NCBI RefSeq assembly: GCF_900589395.1
Contig: NZ_UUIS01000061.1
Span: forward strand, 62,001-126,000
DNA length: 64,000 nucleotides
Direction: 5' to 3'
Origin: Pseudomonas viridiflava
GTDB taxonomy: Bacteria; Pseudomonadota; Gammaproteobacteria; Pseudomonadales; Pseudomonadaceae
Shown: positions 56,555-64,000 of the stretch, piece after piece
Numbering within the stretch: the stretch's first letter is position 1
Layout: each line of letters opens with the position of its first letter
Translations under genes and position numbers: made by a program
Notes under the pieces: model-generated
Told to the model about the DNA's origin: nothing
What the model saw: the letters and a program-made list of their open reading frames with translations, nothing else
Databases searched by the model: none

Positions 56555-56598
56555 TTTAGCACAATGTTAAAAATAATCACTCCCAGCCATTTGCATAA

Positions 56599-57393
56599 TT
56601 AGAACAAACCTCCTAAAGCAGCCGGCTCCCAGTTCATAATCACTAATTCTCTACTCAAGTCAGAATAGTTTGCTTGCTGATTTCCTATTTTATAACGAAT
56701 ATCAAGCGCCTCAAAGTGGAAGCCTGCGAATGCCTGTCGAATGTCAGGATGGTCATTGATACTGACCATAACCCTGCCCTTGCAGCGCCGCATGAAGTCA
56801 GCCATCAGCTCGTACTGCTCGAAGCCGAAGTCAACGCCATAGCCGGCGGTCTGCCAGTAAGGTGGGTCCATGTAATGGAATGTGTGTGCCCGGTCATAGC
56901 GCTCGGCACAGGCCAGCCAGGGTAGGTTCTCAATGTATGTGCCAGCAAGCCGCTGCCATGCTGCCGACAGGTTCTCCTCGATTCGCAACAGATTGATCGC
57001 CGGCGCGGTGGTTGCGGTCCCGAACGTCTGCGCTGAAACCTTGCCCCCAAACGCATGCTGCTGCAGGTAGAAGAACCGGGCAGCGCGCTGGATGTCGGTC
57101 AAGGTCTCGGGCCGGGTCATCTTCTGCCATTCGAAGATTTGCCGGGATGAAAGCGCCCATTTGAATTGGCGCACGAACTCTTCAAGGTGATTTTGGATAA
57201 CGCGATAGAGCGTCACCAGGTCGCCGTTGATGTCGTTCAAGACCTCAACAGGCGCTGCCTGAGGACGCAAAAAGTAGAGGGCCGCGCCACCCGCGAATAC
57301 TTCAACGTAGCATTCGTGTGGCGGGAACAGAGGAATAAGACGGTCGGCAAGACGGCGCTTACCACCCATCCAGGGGACGATAGGATTTGACAT
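56599..57393 (-). CDS. Prophage Dam-type DNA adenine methyltransferase
   Basis: This 264-aa enzyme has the N6-adenine methyltransferase motifs: Pro-Trp-Met-Gly-Gly-Lys-Arg and Val-Glu-Val-Phe-Ala-Gly-Gly-Ala-Ala for SAM binding, and the catalytic Asp-Pro-Pro-Tyr. Dam-type enzymes usually modify GATC; the actual site is unknown. ATG 57393 (Met-Ser-Asn-Pro-Ile-Val-Pro-Trp) is chosen over an upstream TTG. Its codon use is more GC-rich than the cargo genes, as for the phage late genes. A phage may use it to protect its DNA. Confidence 0.93.
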   Translation of the reverse strand: MSNPIVPWMGGKRRLADRLIPLFPPHECYVEVFAGGAALYFLRPQAAPVEVLNDINGDLVTLYRVIQNHLEEFVRQFKWALSSRQIFEWQKMTRPETLTDIQRAARFFYLQQHAFGGKVSAQTFGTATTAPAINLLRIEENLSAAWQRLAGTYIENLPWLACAERYDRAHTFHYMDPPYWQTAGYGVDFGFEQYELMADFMRRCKGRVMVSINDHPDIRQAFAGFHFEALDIRYKIGNQQANYSDLSRELVIMNWEPAALGGLF

Positions 57394-57430
57394 TGATTGC
57401 AAGCCTTTACTGTATGAATGAACAGGTGTT

Positions 57431-57465
57431 AGGCTCCACTCGCTTTGTGCACGAAGCGGGAGCCT
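57431..57465. repeat. Imperfect hairpin upstream of the Dam gene
   Basis: AGGCTCC and GGAGCCT, with inner CGCTT/AAGCG pairing, lie between the Rz gene and the methylase gene. There is no T-run, so attenuation is uncertain. Confidence 0.45.
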
Positions 57466-57550
57466 TGGCCGGGCTTGCAGGATCGATCTGCGGGTTAGGT
57501 GGCCGGGTAGGGTGTTGACGCACCCCGCTCGGCCGCTCCTTTCTTACGAG

Positions 57551-58075
57551 TTACTGAGCGCGCAGGCACACGTCATTGACGTAAGCCTGCAGCGCCCTTA
57601 GTGCTGACTGGTCGGCAATGATTCCGGCTCGGATATCGAGAACGTTTCGTCCAGCAGACGAATCGAGTTCGACGGAGCCTGCATGGCCCAGGCCGGCGGC
57701 GCCGGTGGCTTCGAGCATACCGCCGCCACCGGTACTGCAACTTCCCGCGATGCGCAGCCGGCGAGTGCCGTCAGCAACAGCAGCGCGAAGCCGCTCATTT
57801 TCAGCAAGGCCATCTGCCCTCTCCTTCAAGTTCCGAGTGTCGAGATCCGCCAGGGCTTTCTCTGCACGTTGCTGTTCTTCCAGCGCCCGCCGGGCCTGAG
57901 CAGCACCAGCGTTCGCGATGGCTGTCAGATCAGCCTGATGAAGCGATGCCTGGGTAGCGAGCCGAGCTTGCCAGTCGTTCGACTGCCAGAGCCAAGCCCC
58001 AGCGAAACCAGCGCCCAGCCCGAGCAACAGCGCAACAGCCCAGATCCGGCCTGTGCCGGCAGACAGTGCGATCAC
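57551..58075 (-). CDS. Inner-membrane spanin (Rz)
   Basis: This 174-aa lysis protein has an N-terminal membrane anchor (Ile-Trp-Ala-Val-Ala-Leu-Leu-Leu-Gly-Leu-Gly-Ala-Gly-Phe) followed by a periplasmic coiled coil rich in Ala, Arg, Glu and Gln (Ala-Gln-Ala-Arg-Arg-Ala-Leu-Glu-Glu-Gln-Gln-Arg), as in Rz. Start is GTG 58075, which overlaps the endolysin stop by 4 bp (GTGA), indicating translational coupling. An Rz1 gene is nested in another frame. Together they fuse inner and outer membranes in the last step of lysis. Confidence 0.85.
   Translation of the reverse strand: MIALSAGTGRIWAVALLLGLGAGFAGAWLWQSNDWQARLATQASLHQADLTAIANAGAAQARRALEEQQRAEKALADLDTRNLKERADGLAENERLRAAVADGTRRLRIAGSCSTGGGGMLEATGAAGLGHAGSVELDSSAGRNVLDIRAGIIADQSALRALQAYVNDVCLRAQ
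57598..57813 (-). CDS. Outer-membrane spanin Rz1, nested inside Rz
   Basis: This 71-aa lipoprotein is encoded in a different frame wholly inside the Rz gene. The signal peptide ends in the lipobox Leu-Ala-Gly-Cys (Ala-Leu-Ala-Gly-Cys-Ala-Ser), followed by a Pro-rich stretch (Lys-Pro-Pro-Ala-Pro-Pro-Ala-Trp). Both features define Rz1 in lambdoid phages. ATG 57813 has AGGGCAG upstream. Confidence 0.85.
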   Translation of the reverse strand: MALLKMSGFALLLLTALAGCASREVAVPVAAVCSKPPAPPAWAMQAPSNSIRLLDETFSISEPESLPTSQH

Positions 58076-58524
58076 GTCAGAGCCCGCCGCACACCCTCGC
58101 TGAACACAGCATCGGGGTAGCGGTAGTTCGCGCACTCATGCGCAATGATCGAGCCGACCATGATGCGCAGGGTCGAAGGGTCTTCGATGTTGATCACGTC
58201 GTTAGCCTTGACGCCCAACTTCTTCGCCACTGCCGCGATGTAGGCCTCGGTGTTGTTCTCGTTGCCAGGCGCCCAGCGATTGATGGTCTCACGCACGGTG
58301 TCGATGCCTGGACCGCCAACACCGGGCATACCATCCTTGCCGCGATAGTTGAGCAGCAGCTTGCCCAAGGCACGAATGCCATTCTCTGGCGTATTGAAGC
58401 GGGCAAAGCGCGGGGCCAAGCGCCCCATCTGTAGTTCGAGGCCGAGCTGCCCCTCCCAAGCATTGCGCCGGTTGTAATCGATATTGCCAGGATTGTTATT
58501 GCGCACGCCGCGTGGAGTTGTCAT
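58072..58524 (-). CDS. Phage endolysin, lysozyme-like muramidase
   Basis: This 150-aa protein begins Met-Thr-Thr-Pro-Arg-Gly-Val-Arg-Asn-Asn-Asn-Pro-Gly-Asn-Ile-Asp-Tyr-Asn, a pattern common to phage lysozyme-like or "structural protein P5" domains. It continues with Trp-Glu-Gly-Gln and Phe-Ala-Arg-Phe-Asn-Thr-Pro-Glu-Asn-Gly-Ile-Arg-Ala. No signal is seen, so a holin or other export would be needed; none is evident. An AGAGGAAAG ribosome site supports the start. Confidence 0.85.
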   Translation of the reverse strand: MTTPRGVRNNNPGNIDYNRRNAWEGQLGLELQMGRLAPRFARFNTPENGIRALGKLLLNYRGKDGMPGVGGPGIDTVRETINRWAPGNENNTEAYIAAVAKKLGVKANDVINIEDPSTLRIMVGSIIAHECANYRYPDAVFSEGVRRALT

Positions 58525-58540
58525 GTGACTTTCCTCTAGT

Positions 58541-58567
58541 CGAAAAAAAGCCCGCCATGTGCGGGCT
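58541..58567 (-). terminator. Terminator between the tail gene and the endolysin gene
   Basis: Minus strand: AGCCCGC pairs with GCGGGCT, then T7. It separates 58590-59375 from the lysis genes. Confidence 0.88.
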
Positions 58568-58589
58568 GGGATACCGGAATTTGTAGTCG

Positions 58590-59375
58590 TTAAACAGACC
58601 GCGCACGCATTGCTATGTACTCGGAGAGCGTGGTTTGCAAAGCGGCATCGGCTGCTGTGTTGATATCGAACAGAGCAACGAAATCGAGCAACCCAACAAA
58701 GGGATACAGAGCCTGGTCAGACAGCTTGAAGACCACTGTTCCAGCTGCGGCCGCGCCAGCTGAGGCGCCAGTGTTCGAACCAATGCCCAGACCAGTCAGA
58801 TAGTTCTGTTTGGCCGTTGCATCGTGTCTGGCGAGCACCGGGAGCAAGACATTCTCGTTCACGACGTTCACATACAACGTGTTGTTTGCCTCGAACATTG
58901 CAACTGCAGGCGTCGTGTTGTTCTTGCGGGTAAAAATCCCTGCCGTTTTTGTCATGTCGTTTGCGAGGATATCCCCACAGACATTCATGACTGCGTTGTA
59001 ATTGTCCGGCTTTACCACCGCCACGATTGTGTAACTCTTAGCCAGATCCCACGCATACCCGTTCAAACGATATTCGACCGCTTCACCAGAAGGGGCCGCA
59101 CCAAATCGCGCAATCTTTCCGCCGCTCAACACATTGTCGACCAGCGTTGCTGGCTGGCCACCGGCGAGCACCAGCGGCAGCCCCCCTGTTTTCCAGTTCG
59201 CGAAAGCTACGATACCGCCGTTGGCATCCAGATAAAGCGGATCAGCTCCATCCATACGCCAGGCACCAATGCAGTTAGCATGCGCGGCGATGAGCGCCTG
59301 GAAGTTTCGCAAAACAGGCAGGGACGGGTTATTGAAATCAACGCCTTCAAGCCTGGTCGATTGTCCGTAGATCAT
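58590..59375 (-). CDS. Phage tail/receptor-binding protein with a lectin-like domain
   Basis: This 261-aa protein looks like a concanavalin-like (LamG) domain from about residue 35: Tyr-Thr-Ile-Val-Ala-Val-Val-Lys-Pro-Asp, Ala-Met-Phe-Glu-Ala-Asn-Asn-Thr-Leu-Tyr-Val-Asn, and a closing Phe-Val-Gly-Leu-Leu-Asp-Phe-Val-Ala-Leu-Phe. Such proteins bind glycans at the tail tip. It ends before a terminator and follows the large fibre gene by 14 bp. Confidence 0.75.
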   Translation of the reverse strand: MIYGQSTRLEGVDFNNPSLPVLRNFQALIAAHANCIGAWRMDGADPLYLDANGGIVAFANWKTGGLPLVLAGGQPATLVDNVLSGGKIARFGAAPSGEAVEYRLNGYAWDLAKSYTIVAVVKPDNYNAVMNVCGDILANDMTKTAGIFTRKNNTTPAVAMFEANNTLYVNVVNENVLLPVLARHDATAKQNYLTGLGIGSNTGASAGAAAAGTVVFKLSDQALYPFVGLLDFVALFDINTAADAALQTTLSEYIAMRARSV

Positions 59376-59389
59376 GAGTCACCTGATAG

Positions 59390-61858
59390 TCAGATAAAGG
59401 AATTAGCCATTGCTTCGCCGTGCATTCGGTACTCATACGGCCCTGGATGGTTTGCGAAATTTGCTCGGGTAAGCGAGTAATCGCTGATGCCGAGATACCC
59501 TCGGCTTTTGCCCATGTAGAACAGCTCGGCAGGTACGTAAGCCAGTTCCAGCCGGTCGGCCGTTTCCTGCAGCCGACGATGGATCAGGTGCCAGGTCTCT
59601 TCGGTAAACGACGCACTGAACGGGTTTACCTGGTGCGGACCTACAAGCAGCACGTCGGCGCCGGCGGCCTTGAAGGCAGCAGCAATCTGCTCAATGTTGC
59701 TTGTGTAAGCGGTGTCGATACGGTCATTCATGCCGAAGGCTAAGATCACAAGATCCGGCGTTCGGTAGCCTGCCGGGTTGATAGCTGCGGCCAGCCGTGT
59801 TGGATTGAGCCCGTTCTGCCCCGTAGCAGCGGCAGTGGTCGTAGCAATACCCTGATTCAGGTAGACGATCTCCTGGCCCACTGGCAAGCGGTCAGCCACA
59901 AAGCTGTAGCCGTAGACACTGCAGATACGGTCGATGACGCTCCAGTTGGGCGAGGTCTTGTAGCGAATTTGACCGCCAACGGTGACTTTGCCTACCGTTT
60001 CCAGATAGGCCGCTCGCCAGTCCGCCTCGAAGTCCGACAGCATGTAAGGGCCCTGGAACGCCTGCGTATCGACACCTGGGCGATTCGGAAGGTAGGCCGC
60101 GTCAGTTCCCCGCTCACCACCAAGCGCGGTATTGCTATCGCCGTAGCCCGTTACGATGACCGGCTCGCGGCGCAGCAGCTTGAGCCGGAATTTAATCAGC
60201 CGGTTCTGGTTTTCTTGAATGATCCGCGCAAGCTCAGCGCCGGTTGACCGATGGCGTTTGCCACGCCAGCCGCTCACGTCAATGACGTCCCTGACCGTGC
60301 CGCCAATGATGTAGACCATGTAGAGCGCGATATCCCCGTTCAACGGCTTCGGGCGATAAGCATCTTCATGGGCCGTGATACGCCGCTCTGCGCCTTGGCG
60401 AATCACAAGGCCACGGGTGTTCAGGTTGTAGGCTACAAGGTCGTACCGCTCCTTGTGACCGGTGAAATTAACCGTGACCGTCAGCGCGGCACCGGAATTA
60501 ATTCGCGCAAGCTTGCCGTTTTCAGTCCATGCATAGTCGACACCGGGCACCAGTACCTGGCCGTTAGCCTGGTTGATCACGGAACTGATCGTCACGCTTG
60601 AATATCCCAGCCATGGCGCTGCATCGACCTTCAAAAACTCAGTGATCGGCATTGAGATCGCGCCGAGGTAGGTCAGTGGGTAGTCCTTCACCGACTCGAC
60701 CACATCGGCAGCAGGCAGCACTGTCAGATCGGTGAGCTGATAGTGCTGCTCGCCGTAACGCAAGCGACATGCCGAAAGCGCCAGCTTGCGACCGGAGACC
60801 ACCGGCGGGCGATTGATGAATGTTGACACCGGCGAAACGCTCTCAGGCACGGTGTTGGCAAACACCAGCCCGTCAGGGGTGATCCCCAGCGGGCTTCGGC
60901 CGTTTTTGTCAGTGGGCCCTGTCCAGATGAAGTTAAAGGTGTCCTCGAAGGGCGTGACCTTCACCGCGCGCGCGTTGAGATCGTCAACGACTTCGCTGAG
61001 CCCCCCGACATATCCCGTTCCATCGCGACGAGTGCCGAAGGAAACGCGACCGTACATGTCTGTCGGGCTTGTCCACAGAAATCGTGGATCGCTGATTTTC
61101 AGACCGAGAACCGCGTACGCCTCAAGCACTGACGTGCGATTGCCAACAGAAGAGACGTCGGAGGTTTTTGCGGGCTGATCGGATAGCGGAGCCCACTTAG
61201 CGGCGGCCAGGCTCCAGGCATACCAGCCATTCAGCTTCTTGTTCGGATCCTTATCGACAATCGCAACCACGGTGTCTTTGATCTGAGGCGATGCCAGCAG
61301 ATCCGCGTAGGTATCAAAGTGCTGAAAACCGAACCCATCGATACGCGCTTTCGCAGTCTGTGCGCTCTGCGCTGCACTCTCAGCGCTGGCCTGTGCCGCT
61401 GCGCTCCCTGTTTGTACTTGCGAAGCCAGTGCCTGGACATTCTCCCGATCCGCAGCGGTCTGCGCCGCATTATCAGAGCTCACCTGCTCGGACAGTTCTG
61501 CGGCAAGCTGGCTCTGGGAAGAGGCCGCCTCACTTGCGCTGGCTGCTGCTTTGCTGGCCTGAGCAGCCTGAGCTGAAACCACAGCCTCGTCCCTGGCTTC
61601 CGTAACGCCTGTCGCTGCAATCAAAACGTCAGATCGCGCCTGCTCAACGTCAAGTGCGCTGGCCAGAACCTGAGTAGTCTTAATGTCGACAGTGGCTGCA
61701 TTTGCAGCCACCTGATTGGTATTCACCTCAACCTGAGAGAAAAGACCTTGAACTTCGGCCAAATCCGCTGCGGTCGAGTTCCGAGCGTCCTGCACTTCTC
61801 CGAGCATCTGCACGGCGGCGTCGATTTCGGGGCCAGTGTGCGCACTGTTATAGGCCAT
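59390..61858 (-). CDS. Large tail fibre with a C-terminal SGNH hydrolase
   Basis: This 822-aa protein has an Ala/Gln/Ser-rich coiled-coil stalk (residues about 20-195), a middle beta-rich region, and a C-terminal SGNH/GDSL hydrolase: block I Gly-Tyr-Gly573-Asp574-Ser575-Asn-Thr and block III Gly709-Met-Asn711-Asp712. A histidine (His757) in Glu-Thr-Trp-His may serve as the catalytic His, although the usual Asp three residues before is Glu here. Such hydrolases deacetylate capsule or O-antigen during adsorption. ATG 61858 has GGAG upstream. Confidence 0.85.
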   Translation of the reverse strand: MAYNSAHTGPEIDAAVQMLGEVQDARNSTAADLAEVQGLFSQVEVNTNQVAANAATVDIKTTQVLASALDVEQARSDVLIAATGVTEARDEAVVSAQAAQASKAAASASEAASSQSQLAAELSEQVSSDNAAQTAADRENVQALASQVQTGSAAAQASAESAAQSAQTAKARIDGFGFQHFDTYADLLASPQIKDTVVAIVDKDPNKKLNGWYAWSLAAAKWAPLSDQPAKTSDVSSVGNRTSVLEAYAVLGLKISDPRFLWTSPTDMYGRVSFGTRRDGTGYVGGLSEVVDDLNARAVKVTPFEDTFNFIWTGPTDKNGRSPLGITPDGLVFANTVPESVSPVSTFINRPPVVSGRKLALSACRLRYGEQHYQLTDLTVLPAADVVESVKDYPLTYLGAISMPITEFLKVDAAPWLGYSSVTISSVINQANGQVLVPGVDYAWTENGKLARINSGAALTVTVNFTGHKERYDLVAYNLNTRGLVIRQGAERRITAHEDAYRPKPLNGDIALYMVYIIGGTVRDVIDVSGWRGKRHRSTGAELARIIQENQNRLIKFRLKLLRREPVIVTGYGDSNTALGGERGTDAAYLPNRPGVDTQAFQGPYMLSDFEADWRAAYLETVGKVTVGGQIRYKTSPNWSVIDRICSVYGYSFVADRLPVGQEIVYLNQGIATTTAAATGQNGLNPTRLAAAINPAGYRTPDLVILAFGMNDRIDTAYTSNIEQIAAAFKAAGADVLLVGPHQVNPFSASFTEETWHLIHRRLQETADRLELAYVPAELFYMGKSRGYLGISDYSLTRANFANHPGPYEYRMHGEAMANSFI

Positions 61859-61877
61859 GTGTCTTTTCTCCAGCCAC

Positions 61878-61899
61878 AAAAAAACCGCCCGGAGGCGGC
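61878..61899 (-). terminator. Terminator upstream of the SGNH fibre gene
   Basis: Minus strand: CCGCC and GGCGG pair over CTCCGG-like bases, then T7. It separates the small tail genes from the fibre gene. Confidence 0.8.
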
Positions 61900-61917
61900 T
61901 TGGTTGAATTCATTTGC

Positions 61918-62529
61918 TCAGAAGGCAGTGAGGATCAGGTTTCTGCAGGAAAACGGGGTGATGTAGATATCTGGGTATTGCCCTGGATCATCAATGCTCG
62001 CCGAATACAACTGCATGGCCGGCGCTGTTCGGCGACTGATCCGAGAGCCCGCGTCAAGCGACGGTACATGCCCCACCCAATTGCTGGTCGTCGGGGCAAG
62101 CCCGATATTGAGCAACAGTTGATTGGAAGCCTGAGCGCGGACGGTTACCGGCATTGCCGGTGAAAGATTTGACTCAAGCTGCACAGTTGCCCAGCCAGGC
62201 GCGCGAAACACAACCACGGCAACAAACAGTGAGGTCGATTCGCCTTTTTGCCAGCGCGGCGCAGCTAGGCCGGTGGTGTATCGGGCGGTGCATAAGTAGT
62301 CCTGCTGCCCCGGAGTCCAACGTGCCCAACTCCCTTCGGACACCATGACTGTGGAAATCGACTCATTCAAAGGCGACATCAGAGCCACAACCAGGTCGCC
62401 TTCACGGGTTCCGGCCGGAAAATCTGCCACTACCGCCAAGGGCCCACTTGTCAGCAGGCTTGTAGTGCCCACGACTTCCCATGCCGTTGCGGGCCCCTGA
62501 GCACCACACATCATCATGGCCTCAATCAT
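61918..62529 (-). CDS. Phage tail protein, unassigned
   Basis: This 203-aa beta-rich protein starts Met-Ile-Glu-Ala-Met-Met-Met-Cys-Gly-Ala, then has alternating Val/Ala/Thr stretches (Gly-Asp-Leu-Val-Val-Ala-Leu-Met-Ser, Leu-Phe-Val-Ala-Val-Val-Val-Phe-Arg-Ala-Pro). It resembles phage or tailocin baseplate-associated beta-sandwich proteins; I cannot name a family. The start ATG 62529 overlaps the previous stop by 4 bp. Confidence 0.65.
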   Translation of the reverse strand: MIEAMMMCGAQGPATAWEVVGTTSLLTSGPLAVVADFPAGTREGDLVVALMSPLNESISTVMVSEGSWARWTPGQQDYLCTARYTTGLAAPRWQKGESTSLFVAVVVFRAPGWATVQLESNLSPAMPVTVRAQASNQLLLNIGLAPTTSNWVGHVPSLDAGSRISRRTAPAMQLYSASIDDPGQYPDIYITPFSCRNLILTAF

Positions 62530-63254
62530 GAACGTGCTCCTACGGACCCGACCCAGCCGGTACCGACCCAGAGCAGAATCACCGTCGTCCAGGCGGTGCC
62601 CTGAATAGGCTCCTGACTGTTGTTCCAGCGCATCCCGCTCGGCCATGTAACTTTGGCACCCCCGATGATATCCAGCACCACAGTCATTGCCCGCCCAGCC
62701 GCGGGCGGATTGACGAACGAGACCGTGCGCGCCACATTCGCATTGATCGTAAAAACCTGCCCGGTGGCAAGATCCAGCACCGACGTTGCCGCGTTGAGGT
62801 CAAGGTCATACTTTCGCAGGCTCGACGAGTACTCCACGCCCAGACCGTCCTTTCGGACTACAAGAGGGAGGCCGCCCTTCCCTGCTACAGCCGGTAGTCC
62901 TGCCGCTGCCTGAGCAGCAGCGGCGGCAGACTGAGCGGAATCACGAAAGCCCTTGCTACTCTCAGCCTGGGCCTTTGCACTGATCGCCTGTGTGGCCGCT
63001 GCTTGAGCACTCACGCTTGCAGCATTAGCTTTTTGCGTGGCCGCCTGTACCTGCTCCTCGCCTTTGGTTTCAGCCGCCTGAGCACTTTCGGCAGCTTCCT
63101 CGGCGCGCTGATCAACAAAGTCCAGTGCCTGGTTCATCTGGGCGGCGAATGGCGGCAGTGCAGACATGAAGTTGTCCGCCAGCGTTGCAAACGTGCCGGC
63201 CGAGTTCTGTCGGCTCGGCGGTGTCGGCAACGGTGTAATCGTAGGTGTCGCCAT
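62526..63254 (-). CDS. Phage tail fibre with coiled-coil stalk
   Basis: This 242-aa protein has a Pro/Thr N-terminus, an Ala/Gln/Glu-rich coiled coil (residues about 40-110: Ala-Glu-Glu-Ala-Ala-Glu-Ser-Ala-Gln-Ala-Ala-Glu) and a beta-rich C-terminal domain (Val-Phe-Thr-Ile-Asn-Ala-Asn-Val-Ala-Arg, Trp-Thr-Thr-Val-Ile-Leu-Leu-Trp). It is like a short trimeric fibre or a fibre-attachment protein. ATG 63254 overlaps the upstream stop by 4 bp. Confidence 0.75.
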   Translation of the reverse strand: MATPTITPLPTPPSRQNSAGTFATLADNFMSALPPFAAQMNQALDFVDQRAEEAAESAQAAETKGEEQVQAATQKANAASVSAQAAATQAISAKAQAESSKGFRDSAQSAAAAAQAAAGLPAVAGKGGLPLVVRKDGLGVEYSSSLRKYDLDLNAATSVLDLATGQVFTINANVARTVSFVNPPAAGRAMTVVLDIIGGAKVTWPSGMRWNNSQEPIQGTAWTTVILLWVGTGWVGSVGARS

Positions 63255-64000
63255 CAGACGAGTCCTTCTACAGAAATGGAGCAGTCCGACACTGTCGGGC
63301 CGCTGATCACGATGTTGAATTCTCGGTAGTAGCCATAAATTATGGTGGCTTCGTAGGAGGCTTCGCCTATCCACACAAGCGGTTTGGCACGGTATCGCGC
63401 CAGCGTGCGTTGCACACCGCCCACCCGCATGGTCTCAACCATCACGTCGAATTCGGCCTTCTTTGAAAAGCCTCGCTCGACAATTTTGAAGTTGCCGAAA
63501 TCGTCCCGGTCTTTCTTGCTGTAGTCGGTAATCCCCACCGACGTCCCGTAGAGCGCTTCGCCCAGGCGCGCCATTTTCCCCATGATCAGTGTTGCGGCGC
63601 GGGCCACGCCCCCAGGCTTGGAAATCACCACCTCAATCGAACCGAAGCTGCCGGCGGGTATGTCCAGCACTACGAAGTCCTCCATGATTTCGACCGCGCT
63701 GAAGAAATAGTCGTACCAGTCGTTAATTCCGTCCGTGGAAACCGGTGACACCTGTGACTCGAACACGATGCCCTGGTACGGATCGGTCACCCGCACCAGG
63801 ATGGAAGCCGCATCAACGCCAAAGAACGCCAGCGCATCAACCGCTTTGCCGGACACCACCCGGAGCGAAATGCTCTCCGGGTTGCTGGTCACGCTGCTCA
63901 TCTTGTCGTCGAACATCGCCCAGCGGTTTGTGGCCCCCAGGTCGAGCCACTTCGACGGCGTCGTTGGAGCCGCTGTAGGGTTCACATTCGTATTGGCGAC
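63254..64000 (-). CDS. Phage tail protein, 5' end outside window
   Basis: The frame remains open to the window edge, so the visible ~248 residues are the C-terminal part of a longer protein. It contains Trp-Leu-Asp-Leu-Gly-Ala-Thr-Asn-Arg-Trp-Ala-Met-Phe-Asp and Gly-Gly-Val-Gln-Arg-Thr-Leu-Ala-Arg-Tyr, both seen in phage or tailocin tail proteins upstream of fibre genes. Role in the tail tip is inferred. Confidence 0.7.
   Translation of the reverse strand, partial: VANTNVNPTAAPTTPSKWLDLGATNRWAMFDDKMSSVTSNPESISLRVVSGKAVDALAFFGVDAASILVRVTDPYQGIVFESQVSPVSTDGINDWYDYFFSAVEIMEDFVVLDIPAGSFGSIEVVISKPGGVARAATLIMGKMARLGEALYGTSVGITDYSKKDRDDFGNFKIVERGFSKKAEFDVMVETMRVGGVQRTLARYRAKPLVWIGEASYEATIIYGYYREFNIVISGPTVSDCSISVEGLV

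Noticed and set aside
54255..64000. Tailocin (R- or F-pyocin) as explanation for the tail genes
   Set aside because: A Dam-type methylase, AT-rich cargo and a tRNA edge fit a prophage better, though the window is too short to exclude it.
1..64000. CRISPR arrays, rRNA operons, intact insertion sequences
   Set aside because: No regularly spaced direct repeats, rRNA sequence or transposase gene was seen on either strand.

Overview
The window is Pseudomonas chromosome. Gene content and order (mltF, tadA, multicopper oxidase, guaA-guaB, xseA, leuA, der, bamB, yfgM, hisS, ispG, rodZ, pilF, rlmN, ndk, the isc cluster, cysE, trmJ, suhB, secF-secD-yajC, tgt, queA) match what I recall of the conserved block in Pseudomonas genomes, including P. 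aeruginosa. The 31-bp inverted REP pair near the left edge is of the type common in the P. putida and P. fluorescens groups. The species cannot be fixed from this sequence.

Left part (1-17300). After the 3' end of mltF come tadA and a periplasmic multicopper oxidase. Then follows about 15 kb that looks accessory: a small HTH protein with a perfect 18-bp palindrome over its promoter; a chemoreceptor; a two-gene unit of an Hsp90-family ATPase and a helical-repeat protein; a 57-aa antitoxin-like remnant; a NADAR protein; an AraC-type regulator whose divergent intergenic region carries two 18-bp repeats phased by 21 bp; a three-gene secreted protein/M48 peptidase/membrane protein unit; a second chemoreceptor with a Cache-like sensor; and a methionine-aminopeptidase-like gene that has lost all metal ligands and is split by a T8 tract forming a perfect -1 frameshift heptamer. 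This block ends at the 3' end of guaA.

Central part (17300-54050). This is mostly housekeeping: GMP synthesis (guaB, guaA), exonuclease VII large subunit, a LytM-type peptidase, leuA with a candidate Leu-rich leader peptide, a PA4872-type oxaloacetate decarboxylase, and an omega-amidase/aminotransferase pair of the methionine-salvage type. Next are der, bamB, yfgM, hisS, ispG, rodZ, pilF, rlmN, ndk; then iscR-S-U-A-hscB-hscA-fdx-iscX with a type-1 IscR operator over the iscR promoter; then cysE, trmJ, suhB, and the queA-tgt-yajC-secD-secF translocase and queuosine cluster. Almost all are on the minus strand.

Right part (54128-64000). A tRNA-Leu(CAA) gene with its own promoter and terminator marks the edge of a mobile region. 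Immediately beyond lies about 2.3 kb of strongly AT-rich DNA: a YbjN-like protein, a membrane-anchored coiled-coil protein and, convergent to them, an HNH-type zinc protein. Then come prophage late genes read leftward from the window end: tail proteins, a coiled-coil fibre, an 822-aa fibre ending in an SGNH hydrolase, an endolysin, an Rz spanin with a complete Rz1 nested in another frame, and a Dam-type methylase. The AT-rich genes between the phage lysis/methylase genes and the tRNA sit where prophages carry cargo. They are the best candidates for an undescribed system. No integrase, CRISPR array, rRNA or intact insertion sequence is visible.
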